From contig CAJUPT010000042.1 of assembly GCA_910588405.1 (NCBI GenBank), positions 1-29,963 on the forward strand: a stretch of DNA of 29,963 nucleotides, read 5' to 3'. This document shows, piece by piece, positions 6,917 to 15,900 of the stretch. The position numbers and the translations under genes are program-made. Under the pieces are notes generated by a model. The model did not search any database and was not told the origin of the DNA. It saw nothing but the letters and a program-made list of their open reading frames with translations. The DNA is from an uncultured Lachnospiraceae bacterium (GTDB taxonomy: Bacteria; Bacillota; Clostridia; Lachnospirales; Lachnospiraceae). Every line of letters starts with the position of its first letter. Position 1 is the stretch's first letter.

Positions 6917-9565
6917 TTGGCTAATACGTTATCACCAATGATGCAGCAGTATGTTGCGACAAAAGAACAGTACCCGGACTGTATTTTGTTTTACCGTCTG
7001 GGCGACTTTTATGAAATGTTTTTTGAGGATGCGGTGACGGTCTCCAAAGAACTGGAGCTTACCCTGACCGGAAAAGAATGCGGCCTTCCTGAGCGGGCGC
7101 CCATGTGCGGCGTCCCTCATCATGCGGCGGATACTTACCTGAACCGTTTGGTACAGAAAGGCTATAAGGTGGCTGTGGCCGAACAGATGGAAGATCCGAA
7201 GCTGGTTAAGGGTCTGGTGAAACGGGAAGTGATCCGTGTGGTAACGCCGGGGACGATCCTGAACAGTCAGGCTCTTGAAGAAGGGAAGCATAATTACCTG
7301 ATGGGGGTAGTGTATTTGGGAAACTTTTTCGGCATTGCCATGGCGGATATTTCCACCGGGGATTTTTTTGTCACGGAGGTGGGGGATCTTCGGGCGCTGC
7401 TGGATGAGATTAACCGGGTGATGCCCTCCGAGCTGATCTGTAATGAAGCTTTTTTTATGAGTGGCGTTGACATCGATGACCTGAAAAACCGGCTGTCCGT
7501 TGCATTATCTTCTCTGGAAAATTATTATTTTGACGACGGCAGGTGCAGGAATATTTTGCAGGAGCATTTTCGTGTAGGTAAGCTGGAGGGGCTTGGCATC
7601 GCGGAGTACGAGACTGGCGTTATTGCGGCCGGGGCGCTGATGCAGTATCTGTATGAGACACAGAAAAATGACGTGGCCCAGCTGACCTCGATCCATCCCT
7701 ATCAGACCGGGCGGTATATGGTAATCGATACCTCCACCAGACGGAATTTAGAGCTGACTGAGACACTCAGGGAAAAAAATAAGCGTGGCTCCCTTTTGTG
7801 GGTGCTTGACAAAACTTGTACGGCCATGGGAGCACGGCTGCTGCGGGGGTACATCGAGCAGCCACTGATTGACCGGCAGGAGATCCTGTGCCGGCAGGAT
7901 GCGTTGGAGGAACTGAACCAAAATTATATGCTGCGGGAGGAGCTGGCGGAATACCTGAATCCCATCTATGACCTGGAACGGCTGACCAGCCGAATCGTTA
8001 ATCAGACGGCAAATCCCAGAGATTTGATTTCCTTTAAAAATTCCCTTTCCATGCTGCCCCATATAAAAGATTTGTTAAAGGAATTCCAGTGCGGGCTGTT
8101 AAAAGAAACCTGTGAGGAACTAGACGATTTGTCCGATTTGTTCACCTTGATTGAGACTTCTATTATAGAAGAACCACCGATTACGGTTCGGGAGGGAGGG
8201 CTGATCAAGGAAGGCTTCGATGAGCAGGCGGACCAGTACCGGAAGGCAAAGACGGAAGGGAAAGGGTGGCTGGCGCAGCTAGAAACTGAGGAAAAGGAAA
8301 AAACCGGGATTAAAAATCTCCGGATTAAATACAATAAGGTGTTTGGCTATTATCTGGAAGTAACCAATTCCTTTAAAAACCAGGTGCCTGATTATTACAT
8401 CCGCAAGCAGACATTGACCAATGCGGAGCGCTATACCACCGATGAACTGAAAAAGCTGGAGGAAGTAATCCTAGGGGCGGAGGACAAGCTGTTTGCCCTG
8501 GAATATGACCTGTTCTGCCAGATTCGGCAGAGAATTGCAAAAGAGGTGGTGCGCATCCAGGACAGCGCGAAGGCGATTGCGAAGGTAGATGTCTGTGTCT
8601 CCCTGGCAAGGACTGCCGACCAGAACCAGTATGTCCGGCCGAAGATCAATGAAAAAGGAGTGATCGATATCAAAAACGGCCGCCATCCTGTGGTGGAGAA
8701 AATGCTGCAGGGGGAGATGTTTGTGGAGAACGATACATTCCTGGATAATGGGAAGCATCGGGTCTCTATCATCACCGGCCCGAATATGGCAGGGAAATCT
8801 ACTTATATGCGCCAGGCGGCATTGATCGTTCTGATGGCGCAGATCGGCAGCTTTGTTCCGGCCCAAAGTGCAAATATTTGTATTTGTGACCGGATCTTTA
8901 CCCGTGTGGGAGCCTCCGATGACCTGGCTTCCGGCCAGAGTACCTTTATGGTGGAGATGACGGAGGTGGCGAACATCCTGCGGAACGCTACCAGGAATAG
9001 CCTGCTGATTTTGGACGAAATCGGCAGGGGCACCAGCACGTTTGACGGGCTGAGCATCGCCTGGTCAGTGATCGAGTATATCAGCAATACCCGGGTATTG
9101 GGGGCGAAGACGCTGTTTGCCACCCATTATCATGAATTAACGGAGTTAGAGGGCTCGTTAAGCGGCGTAAATAATTACTGTATCGCTGTCAAGGAGCGGG
9201 GGGACGATATTGTGTTCCTGCGGAAGATAGTAAAAGGTGGGGCAGATAAAAGCTACGGTATTCAGGTAGCCAAGCTGGCCGGGGTGCCGGAACCAGTCAT
9301 CGGGCGGGCCAAAGAGATTTTACAGGAGCTGATCACGGCGGATATTACGGTAAGGGCCTGCGAGGTGGCGGCTACTTCCGGACAGAAGAAGAAAACTGTC
9401 GTAAAGCCCAATGAGCTGGAGCTGACGCAGCTGACTTTGTTTGACACGGTGCGGGAGGACGACATTATCAAAGAACTGATGGAAATGGATCTGGGGCGGA
9501 TGACGCCGATCGATGCGCTGAACACGCTGTATCGGATGCAGGCGGTGCTGAAAAACCGGGTGTAG
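6917..9565 (+). CDS. mutS: DNA mismatch repair protein MutS
   Basis: Mismatch-recognition ATPase of 882 residues, typical for MutS1. The N-terminal mismatch-binding motif is F31-Y-E33 within LGDFYEMF. The clamp and lever region spans the middle, and the ABC-type ATPase domain has Walker A GPNMAGKS (621-628), a signature DDLASGQSTF and Walker B LLILDEIGRGTSTFDG. The C-terminal tail includes the LTLFD motif, a probable beta-clamp contact, and the usual helix-turn-helix dimer segment. The start is TTG at 6917: GGAGAG (6903-6908) lies 8 nt upstream and the product begins MANTLSPMMQQY, as expected. A cre-like sequence sits just upstream. mutL follows in the same direction 85 nt later. Confidence 0.98.
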   Translation: MANTLSPMMQQYVATKEQYPDCILFYRLGDFYEMFFEDAVTVSKELELTLTGKECGLPERAPMCGVPHHAADTYLNRLVQKGYKVAVAEQMEDPKLVKGLVKREVIRVVTPGTILNSQALEEGKHNYLMGVVYLGNFFGIAMADISTGDFFVTEVGDLRALLDEINRVMPSELICNEAFFMSGVDIDDLKNRLSVALSSLENYYFDDGRCRNILQEHFRVGKLEGLGIAEYETGVIAAGALMQYLYETQKNDVAQLTSIHPYQTGRYMVIDTSTRRNLELTETLREKNKRGSLLWVLDKTCTAMGARLLRGYIEQPLIDRQEILCRQDALEELNQNYMLREELAEYLNPIYDLERLTSRIVNQTANPRDLISFKNSLSMLPHIKDLLKEFQCGLLKETCEELDDLSDLFTLIETSIIEEPPITVREGGLIKEGFDEQADQYRKAKTEGKGWLAQLETEEKEKTGIKNLRIKYNKVFGYYLEVTNSFKNQVPDYYIRKQTLTNAERYTTDELKKLEEVILGAEDKLFALEYDLFCQIRQRIAKEVVRIQDSAKAIAKVDVCVSLARTADQNQYVRPKINEKGVIDIKNGRHPVVEKMLQGEMFVENDTFLDNGKHRVSIITGPNMAGKSTYMRQAALIVLMAQIGSFVPAQSANICICDRIFTRVGASDDLASGQSTFMVEMTEVANILRNATRNSLLILDEIGRGTSTFDGLSIAWSVIEYISNTRVLGAKTLFATHYHELTELEGSLSGVNNYCIAVKERGDDIVFLRKIVKGGADKSYGIQVAKLAGVPEPVIGRAKEILQELITADITVRACEVAATSGQKKKTVVKPNELELTQLTLFDTVREDDIIKELMEMDLGRMTPIDALNTLYRMQAVLKNRV

Positions 9566-9650
9566 AACCAGAGACAGACAATGACGAAAGATAGCAGATG
9601 TGTTGTTATGGAGACAGACAGTGCCGGAAGGCTGCGTTGGGATTGAACCT

Positions 9651-11552
9651 ATGATTACAAAATTAGACCAGAATACAATTAATCAGATAGCGGCAGGCGA
9701 GGTGATCGACCGGCCGTCCTCAGTGGTGAAGGAGCTTTTGGAAAATGCAATCGACGCAGGAGCTACTGCCGTCACTGTGGAGATCAAAGAGGGCGGTATC
9801 TCCTTAATCCGGATTACCGACAATGGCTGCGGAATAGAGGGGAGTGAGATCCCTACGGCATTCCTGCGGCATACGACCAGCAAGATTCGGACAGCGGAGG
9901 ATCTGCTGACTGTGAAGAGCCTGGGGTTTAGAGGGGAGGCGCTGTCCAGCATCGCCGCCGTGGCCCAGGTGGAGCTGATTAGTAAGACAACGGACAGCCT
10001 GACCGGCTTCCGCTATGTGATTGAGGGCGGAGAGGAAAAAAAGCTGGAGGAGGTGGGTGCCCCGGAGGGCACTACGATTCTGGTCCATAATCTGTTTTAC
10101 CATACGCCGGCCAGGAAAAAATTTCTGAAATCGGCAGCGACAGAAGGCGGCTATATCAGCGATCTGATGCAGCGGATGGCATTGTCCCACCCGGAGATTT
10201 CTCTGCGGCTGATTGTGAACAACCAGACAAAGCTGCATACGGCGGGAAACCACAATTTAAAAGATATTATTTATGGAATTTACGGCAGAGATATTACGAG
10301 GGAGCTGGTTTTTGTCAGCAGGCAGCTGTTCTGCGGCCAGATTGAGGGCTATGTGGGAAAGCCTGCAGTATCGAAGGGAAACCGGTCCTGGGAGAATTAT
10401 TTTATAAACGGAAGATATATTAAGAGCAACATGATCTGCAAAGGGATCGAGGATGCTTTTCACGGCATTATGATGCAGCACAAATATCCGTTCTGTGTGC
10501 TTCATCTGAAAATTGATCCTGCTTATATCGATGTGAATGTGCATCCCTCTAAGATGGAAATCCGTTTTCAGCAGGGGGAGCAGCTGTATGAGGAAATCAC
10601 GGAGGCGGTGGCTGCGGCATTGAAGGAGCAGGAGATGATCCCGTCGTTTTCGGTGGGGGCGGAGGAGAGGAAGAAGCCTATTGCCTCTGCGCCCAGGGGG
10701 GCGGAGCCTTTTGAAATGCGGCGGATGCAGGAAGAGAAAAGTGCGGTGCAGTGGAAGGAAAGCAGCCTGCAAAGCGATGGCGGGAGACAGGAGGATGCCT
10801 TTCGGCAGGATGATATCCTTTTGCAGAGCGGCGGTAGCCCTCGGAACATCGAAAAGAAACAGGGGCAGCAGGTCCGCGAGGTATCTTCCTATGCCTTTGA
10901 CCATACACCTGTGCCCACGGAGGTAAAGCAGCAGGAATTATTTGAGGAAAAGCTGCTGCAAAAGCATTTCTCGGATGAGTATCAGATCATCGGTCAATTG
11001 TTCCAAACCTACTGGCTGATCCAGTATCAGGACAATTTTCTGATTGTCGATCAGCATGCGGCCCATGAAAAGGTGCTGTTTGAGAAATTGATGAAGGCAT
11101 TTCGGGAGAGCGCCGTCGTCACCCAGCAGATGAACCCCCCATTTGTGTTTACATTGTCAGCGTCGGAGGAATTGCTGGTTCAGGAGTATGGTGAATTTCT
11201 GAAAAATGCCGGGTTTGAGATCGAGCCCTTCGGCGGCTTGGAGTATGCGGTTTACGCGATGCCGATGGAGCTGTACCGGATCGACAGCCAGAGGCTGCTT
11301 AGAGAAATCGTTGACGGGCTGTCACAGATACGGGGCAGCCAGGAGCCAGATGCGGTTTATGAGCAGATTGCCACCTGTTCCTGCAAAGGCGCGATCAAGG
11401 GGAATCAGCAGATTAGCCGGAAGGAAATGGAAGCCCTTCTGGAACAGCTGATGGGGCTGGAAAATCCCTATACCTGCCCTCATGGGCGTCCGGTGATCAT
11501 CAAAATGACTCGGTATGAGTTGGAGAAAAAATTTAAGAGAGTGATATCGTAA
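9651..11552 (+). CDS. mutL: DNA mismatch repair endonuclease MutL
   Basis: A 633-residue MutL of the endonuclease-bearing type. The N-terminal GHKL ATPase shows ELLENAIDAGA (28-38), DNGCGI (57-62), TTSKI and GFRGEAL. After a variable Gln/Glu-rich linker (about 330-430), the C-terminal dimerisation domain contains the metal-binding motif DQHAAHEKVLFE (from D467), plus CSCKGAIKGNQ and a terminal CPHGRP. That set predicts Mn-dependent nicking, as in organisms without MutH. The start is set at ATG 9651 because the family begins MI.xL..xTINQIAAGEV; there is no good ribosome binding site, so translation may be weak or coupled. A longer in-frame GTG start at 9600 also lacks a site. The stop TAA shares its last base with the miaA ATG. 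Confidence 0.97.
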   Translation: MITKLDQNTINQIAAGEVIDRPSSVVKELLENAIDAGATAVTVEIKEGGISLIRITDNGCGIEGSEIPTAFLRHTTSKIRTAEDLLTVKSLGFRGEALSSIAAVAQVELISKTTDSLTGFRYVIEGGEEKKLEEVGAPEGTTILVHNLFYHTPARKKFLKSAATEGGYISDLMQRMALSHPEISLRLIVNNQTKLHTAGNHNLKDIIYGIYGRDITRELVFVSRQLFCGQIEGYVGKPAVSKGNRSWENYFINGRYIKSNMICKGIEDAFHGIMMQHKYPFCVLHLKIDPAYIDVNVHPSKMEIRFQQGEQLYEEITEAVAAALKEQEMIPSFSVGAEERKKPIASAPRGAEPFEMRRMQEEKSAVQWKESSLQSDGGRQEDAFRQDDILLQSGGSPRNIEKKQGQQVREVSSYAFDHTPVPTEVKQQELFEEKLLQKHFSDEYQIIGQLFQTYWLIQYQDNFLIVDQHAAHEKVLFEKLMKAFRESAVVTQQMNPPFVFTLSASEELLVQEYGEFLKNAGFEIEPFGGLEYAVYAMPMELYRIDSQRLLREIVDGLSQIRGSQEPDAVYEQIATCSCKGAIKGNQQISRKEMEALLEQLMGLENPYTCPHGRPVIIKMTRYELEKKFKRVIS

Positions 11553-12514
11553 TGGAAACAGGAAAAAAACCTCTCATTATCCTGACCGGGCCTACGGCGG
11601 TGGGAAAAACCCAGCTCTCCGTTGCGCTGGCAAAGGCGGTGGGCGGCGAGATTATCAGTGCGGATTCCATGCAGGTGTACCGGGGGATGGATATTGGTTC
11701 GGCAAAGATCAGCCAGAAGGAAATGGAGGGCGTCCCCCATCATCTGATCGATGTGTTAGACCCCAGGGAAGAATGCAACGTGGTCAGGTTCCAGTCGATG
11801 GCGATGGAGGCCATGGAGCAGATTTATGCTAGAGAGCATATTCCTGTGATTGTGGGAGGCACCGGATTTTATATTCAGGCGCTGCTATACGGAATCGATT
11901 TTACCCAGCCCGAAGAGGAAGGGAAGGAAGGCGGCTACCGGAAAAGCCTTGAAAGGCTGGCAGAGGAAAAGGGAAGCCAGTATCTGTACGATTTGTTAAA
12001 AGAGCAGGACCCGAAATACGCGGCAGAAAACCACCCGAATAATCAGAAACGGGTGATTCGGGCATTGGAATATATTCATCTGACCGGTCGAACGTTTTCT
12101 TCCTATAATCAGGAGCAGCGTGAGCGGGAATCTTCTTACCGGTCTGTTTATTTTGTGCTGACCATGGACAGAGAACAGTTGTATGAGCGGATTAACCTGC
12201 GGGTTGACCAAATGCTTGCTCAGGGGCTTCTTGCGGAAGTGGAAAAGCTGCGGGCCATGGGCTGCAGGAAGGGCATGACTTCTATGCAGGGGCTGGGCTA
12301 TAAGGAAATGCTGGATTATCTGGAAGGAAGGCTGACCTTTGAACAGGCGGCGGAGCTTTTAAAACGGGATACCAGGCGTTTTGCAAAGCGGCAGCTCACA
12401 TGGTTTCGGCGGGAGAGGGATGTGATCTGGCTTGAAAAAGAGAAGTATGCCAGCCAGGAGGAATTGCTTAAGGAAATGCTGGAAAGGATTGAACAAAGAT
12501 GGGGGATACGTTAA
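11552..12514 (+). CDS. miaA: tRNA dimethylallyltransferase
   Basis: Transfers a dimethylallyl group to A37 of tRNAs reading UNN codons, the first step towards ms2i6A. The 320-residue length is normal. The P-loop GPTAVGKT occupies 13-20, followed by the DSMQVYRGMDIGSAK substrate segment, HHLIDV, the GGTGFYIQAL motif and the tRNA-binding insert with NNQKRVIRALE. The ATG overlaps the mutL stop by one base (TAATG), a sign of translational coupling, with AAGAGAG upstream. mutL-miaA order is widespread. The gene end overlaps the next gene by 16 nt. hfq, often found after miaA in Firmicutes, is not here. Confidence 0.97.
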   Translation: METGKKPLIILTGPTAVGKTQLSVALAKAVGGEIISADSMQVYRGMDIGSAKISQKEMEGVPHHLIDVLDPREECNVVRFQSMAMEAMEQIYAREHIPVIVGGTGFYIQALLYGIDFTQPEEEGKEGGYRKSLERLAEEKGSQYLYDLLKEQDPKYAAENHPNNQKRVIRALEYIHLTGRTFSSYNQEQRERESSYRSVYFVLTMDREQLYERINLRVDQMLAQGLLAEVEKLRAMGCRKGMTSMQGLGYKEMLDYLEGRLTFEQAAELLKRDTRRFAKRQLTWFRRERDVIWLEKEKYASQEELLKEMLERIEQRWGIR

Positions 12515-13785
12515 GAGCGCTGTATCAGCAGATGGGGTTAAGCCCGGCGGTGATTGATCTGGGGGAGCGGACAGGGGAAAAGCTGTCCGAACGGTTCCGA
12601 AGGATCGACCGGCGGGCAGAATACAATCAGATGAAGGTGCTGCAGGCGATGCGGGAGTGTCGGGTAAATGCAGGGCATTTCGCCTCCTCCACCGGCTACG
12701 GATATAATGACGACGGACGGGATACGCTGGAACAGGTATATGCCAAGGTTTTCGGCTGTGAGGACGCACTGGTGCGGGCGCAGCTGACCTGTGGCACCCA
12801 TGCTCTCCATGTAGCGCTGTCTGCCATTTTGCGGCCGGGGGATGAGCTGCTGTCGCCGGTAGGGAAACCCTATGATACTTTGGAAGAGGTAATCGGGATT
12901 CGGGAATCTGCCTGCTCCCTGAAAGAGTTTGGCATTTCTTACCGTCAGGTGGAACTTTTGCCGGATGGTAGTTTTGACTGTGAGGGAATCCGGCAGGCGA
13001 TGCGGCCCAATACCCGGATGGTCACGATCCAGCGTTCAAAAGGATATGATTCCAGGCCAACGCTGTCTGTGGACCGCATCGGGGAGCTGATTCATTTTAT
13101 TAAGGAAATCAGGCCGGACGTGATCTGCATGGTGGACAATTGCTATGGTGAATTTGTGGAGGAACGGGAGCCCTCCCAGGTGGGAGCTGACATGATCGTA
13201 GGTTCTCTGATCAAAAATCCTGGCGGCGGGCTGGCGCCTGTGGGCGGCTATATCGCCGGTCGAAAGGAATTGATCGAAAAATGCGCTTATCGCCTGACCT
13301 CGCCTGGGCTTGGAAAAGAGGTAGGCGCAAGCCTTGGGTTAAACCAGACCTTTTTCCAAGGCTTTTTTATGGCGCCTGTGGTGACGGCGGGAGCGTTGAA
13401 GGCAGCGATCTTTGCCGCTAATATTTTTGAGGAGCTGGGCTTTGGGGTGATTCCCGACGGCAGCGTCAGCCGCCATGATATCATCCAGGCGGTTGAGCTG
13501 AAAAGTCCGGAGGCGCTGATTGCTTTCTGTGAGGGAATCCAGGCCGCCGCGCCGGTAGACAGCTATGTGTCCCCTGAGCCCTGGGCCATGCCAGGGTATG
13601 ACTCCGATGTGATTATGGCGGCGGGAGCCTTTGTGCAGGGGTCTTCCATAGAGCTGAGTGCCGACGGCCCATTGCGCCCTCCTTACACGGTTTTCTTCCA
13701 GGGCGGCCTGACCTGGAACCATGGCAGGTTCGGCATCCTGATGGCTTTGCAGCGGATGGTGGATAAAGGTTTGGTAGATGTGTAG
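12499..13785 (+). CDS. ynbB: Methionine gamma-lyase family protein (YnbB-like, 'aluminum resistance protein')
   Basis: PLP-dependent protein of 428 residues in the PF06838 family, called 'aluminum resistance' or methionine gamma-lyase family protein. It begins in the 3' end of miaA, with AAAGGAT of miaA coding sequence acting as a plausible ribosome binding site. Recognisable parts are the GYGYNDDGRDTLEQVYA opening, the RAQLTCGTHAL segment, MVDNCYGEF (PLP-contacting Asp) and the Schiff-base Lys K239 in GSLIKNPGGGLAP. The family is a distant fold-type I relative of cystathionine lyases; its true reaction is not established, so methionine cleavage should not be assumed. In B. subtilis ynbB lies downstream of miaA-hfq-hflX, consistent with this place. 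Confidence 0.92.
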   Translation: MGDTLRALYQQMGLSPAVIDLGERTGEKLSERFRRIDRRAEYNQMKVLQAMRECRVNAGHFASSTGYGYNDDGRDTLEQVYAKVFGCEDALVRAQLTCGTHALHVALSAILRPGDELLSPVGKPYDTLEEVIGIRESACSLKEFGISYRQVELLPDGSFDCEGIRQAMRPNTRMVTIQRSKGYDSRPTLSVDRIGELIHFIKEIRPDVICMVDNCYGEFVEEREPSQVGADMIVGSLIKNPGGGLAPVGGYIAGRKELIEKCAYRLTSPGLGKEVGASLGLNQTFFQGFFMAPVVTAGALKAAIFAANIFEELGFGVIPDGSVSRHDIIQAVELKSPEALIAFCEGIQAAAPVDSYVSPEPWAMPGYDSDVIMAAGAFVQGSSIELSADGPLRPPYTVFFQGGLTWNHGRFGILMALQRMVDKGLVDV

Positions 13786-13826
13786 GGCTAATCTGTTATT
13801 AAAATTTTCTTAATTGTTGGAAGAAT

Positions 13827-13857
13827 CATGTACATGAGGAAAATTGTGTGTTATACT
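13827..13857 (+). promoter_or_regulatory. Possible promoter with palindrome upstream of the DUF4321 gene
   Basis: The 246-nt gap after the ynbB-like gene contains TGTACA (13829-13834) and TATACT (13852-13857) with 17-bp spacing. The palindrome CATGTACATG (13827-13836) covers the -35 box, and a wider AATTTTC/GAAAATT pair (13803-13809, 13839-13845) brackets it. This would suit a regulated promoter for DUF4321-radC-mre. The rest of the gap has only short, unsupported ORFs. Confidence 0.4.
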
Positions 13858-14031
13858 GAGCGTCAGATATACTCATGAGCGAAAGAATTTGCGAAAAATA
13901 TGCCTGTTATTGATCATAAAAATAGCAAATGGTTTGGCGATGAGTATGTATATGAGTATAAATCTACCGTCCGATATAACAAGAATGTGTACAGCCCATA
14001 AGGAAATATGTCAGGAGAAAGGAAATTTAAT

Positions 14032-14286
14032 ATGAAAAAATCACATGGCACTGCCGTATTGATTATCTTACTGCTGTGCGGAGTGGTTCTGGGCGGTTTT
14101 ATCGGATCGCTGGCCGAGGATACGGGAGCTTTCGGCTGGCTGAATTACGGGCAGACCTTTGGCCTTTCTTCCCCGCTGGTTTTAGACCTGGGGGTGGTGG
14201 CGCTGACTTTCGGGCTGACGATCCGGATCAGCGTTGCAGGCATATTGGGCGTTTGCGCCGCTTTGCTGGCCTACAGGCTATTATGA
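14032..14286 (+). CDS. DUF4321 domain-containing membrane protein
   Basis: An 84-residue protein with two strongly hydrophobic segments (about 8-28 and 52-82) around a short loop containing SLAEDTGAFGWLNYGQTFGL. This fits the DUF4321 family, small clostridial membrane proteins commonly placed before radC-mreBCD and of unknown role. ATG 14032 is chosen because AAAGGA (14018-14023) is 8 nt upstream; the in-frame ATG at 14008 would put that site inside the gene. Its position at the head of the shape-gene cluster suggests co-transcription with radC, which begins 45 nt after the stop, but its function cannot be inferred further. Confidence 0.85.
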   Translation: MKKSHGTAVLIILLLCGVVLGGFIGSLAEDTGAFGWLNYGQTFGLSSPLVLDLGVVALTFGLTIRISVAGILGVCAALLAYRLL

Positions 14287-14331
14287 ACGGCCCGAAAATG
14301 TGTTTGGGGATTTACCTGAGGGAAATTATAG

Positions 14332-15024
14332 ATGTCACATTGTAGTATGAAAGAATTGCCTGTACAGGAACGTCCCTACGAAAGATGTCTTAAAAGAGGC
14401 CCGGAGGCCTTGTCAGACGCAGAATTACTGTCGGTGATCATCCGCACGGGGGCACAGGGAGAAAGCTCCCTGGATCTGGCCCGAAAAGTGCTGGCTTTGG
14501 GCAGGGCAGGGGAAGGCGTATCCACGATCCTTCACCTGTCGGTACCGGAGCTGTGCGCACTGAAAGGAATCGGCAAGATCAAAGCAGTGCAGATTCAGTG
14601 CGTGGGAGAGCTGTCTAAGCGGATTGCCCAGAGCAGCCGGGAAAAGGAGCTGGTCTTAAACTCCCCCGGTTCGATCGCCTCTTATTATATGGAGCGGATG
14701 CGCCATCAGGAACAGGAAGATATGGTGGCAGTGTTTTTTGATACGAAAAACCATCTGCTGAAAGATATGCTTCTTACCAGAGGAACGGTAAATTCCTCGC
14801 TGGTTTCTCCAAGGGAGATTTTTATTGAAGCCCTGCGTTACCATGCGGTGTATGTGGTGCTTCTGCATAATCATCCCAGCGGCAATCCGGAGCCCAGTAA
14901 AGATGATATGTTGGTCACCCAGAGGATTGAACAGTCCGGCGCCATGCTGGGAATCCGCCTGATTGACCATATTATTATCGGCGATAATAAGTATATCAGT
15001 TTTAAAGAACGAGGATTGTTGTAG
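14332..15024 (+). CDS. radC: RadC family JAB1/MPN protein
   Basis: A 230-residue protein with an N-terminal helix-hairpin-helix-like part (LCALKGIGKIKAVQI) and a C-terminal JAMM metalloprotease-like MPN domain whose zinc motif is HNHPSGNPEPSKDD (H179, H181, D-D at the end). Although named for DNA repair, the Escherichia coli assignment was later withdrawn, and biochemical function is unclear. The start ATG 14332 has GAGGGA about 8 nt upstream; ATG 14347 is a possible shorter start. mreC begins on the base after the stop codon, so the two are tightly coupled. In B. subtilis radC is followed by mreB; here mreB is missing from that spot. Confidence 0.95.
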   Translation: MSHCSMKELPVQERPYERCLKRGPEALSDAELLSVIIRTGAQGESSLDLARKVLALGRAGEGVSTILHLSVPELCALKGIGKIKAVQIQCVGELSKRIAQSSREKELVLNSPGSIASYYMERMRHQEQEDMVAVFFDTKNHLLKDMLLTRGTVNSSLVSPREIFIEALRYHAVYVVLLHNHPSGNPEPSKDDMLVTQRIEQSGAMLGIRLIDHIIIGDNKYISFKERGLL

Positions 15025-15885
15025 ATGAAAGATCGTTTCAATTTCAGGATTCCCGCCAAGATGATGTTGTTTTTGCTGACGCTTACGTTTCTGGCGCTGC
15101 TTGTCCTTTCCTTTTTCAAAAGCAGCGTGACAGATGCGCTGCAAAATGGCATTAACGCCGCCATTATGCCCATGCAGAAGGGATTAAACCAGCTGGGCAG
15201 CCAGATTTTTTCCGAGGCGGAGAGCCTGGCGGCTTTAAAAAAAGCCCAGGAGGAAAATGTCCGCCTGAAGGAACAGCTGGCGGCTTTACAGGAAGAAAAA
15301 AGCCTGTCCCAGCAGGATAAGTATGAGCTGGAAACCTACCGGGAGCTGTTTAAGCTGGATCAGGAGTATTCCCAGTATGAGAAGGTGGGAGCCAGGGTGA
15401 TCGGAAAGGATTCGGGCAAATGGTTCCATTCTTTTCTGATTGATAAGGGAAGCGATGACGGTCTTGCAAAAGATATGGTGGTCATTGCCCAGGGCGGTTT
15501 GGTGGGTATTATCACTGCGGTGGGGCCAAGGTCGGCCAGGGTGATGTCCATTATCGACGATGAGAGTAATATCACGGCGATGTCGGAGAATACAAGGGAA
15601 AGTTTCGTTGTATCCGGGGATTTGGAGCTTTATGAGGACGGTATGCTCCGGGTGATGTATATTGACAAGGAGAGCGAAATCGGCCCCGGGGATAAGATTA
15701 TTACTTCCAATATAAGCAGCGTTTATCTACCTGGTATTCTGATCGGCTATATTGACGAGATCGCCGTGGATTCCAATAATATGACGAAATCGGGAACACT
15801 GATTCCTGTGGTGGATTTTGAACATTTGGAGACAGTGTTAGTCATCACCACGTTGAAAAATACGGGTGATGATATTATAGAGTAG
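15025..15885 (+). CDS. mreC: Rod shape-determining protein MreC
   Basis: Bitopic scaffold of the elongasome, 286 residues. One N-terminal membrane helix (about 13-31) is followed by an extracellular coiled coil (about 65-110, with LAALKKAQEENVRLKEQLAALQEEK) and the two beta-rich domains typical of MreC, including the GLVGIITAVGPRSARVM and GDKIITSNISSVYLPGILIGYI stretches. It binds the class B PBP and RodA and stabilises their active state. The ATG directly abuts the radC stop, with GAGG upstream in radC. mreD follows 15 nt later. Length and domain order are normal. Confidence 0.96.
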   Translation: MKDRFNFRIPAKMMLFLLTLTFLALLVLSFFKSSVTDALQNGINAAIMPMQKGLNQLGSQIFSEAESLAALKKAQEENVRLKEQLAALQEEKSLSQQDKYELETYRELFKLDQEYSQYEKVGARVIGKDSGKWFHSFLIDKGSDDGLAKDMVVIAQGGLVGIITAVGPRSARVMSIIDDESNITAMSENTRESFVVSGDLELYEDGMLRVMYIDKESEIGPGDKIITSNISSVYLPGILIGYIDEIAVDSNNMTKSGTLIPVVDFEHLETVLVITTLKNTGDDIIE

Positions 15886-15900
15886 TTTGAGGAATATTTT

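Noticed and set aside
9571..9620. GAGACAGACA repeated at 9571 and 9611 before mutL
   Set aside because: Only two 10-bp copies 40 bp apart; no other structure, and likely chance or a small duplication.
9600..9650. GTG start giving a 17-residue N-terminal extension of MutL
   Set aside because: No ribosome binding site, and the extension is absent from the conserved MutL N-terminus.
10257..10904. 215-codon minus-strand ORF within mutL
   Set aside because: Opposite-strand shadow of the Gln/Glu-rich mutL linker; no ribosome binding site or family features.
13844..14035. 63-codon + strand ORF before the DUF4321 gene
   Set aside because: No ribosome binding site, no recognisable domain, and it covers the putative promoter and the real ribosome binding site of the DUF4321 gene.
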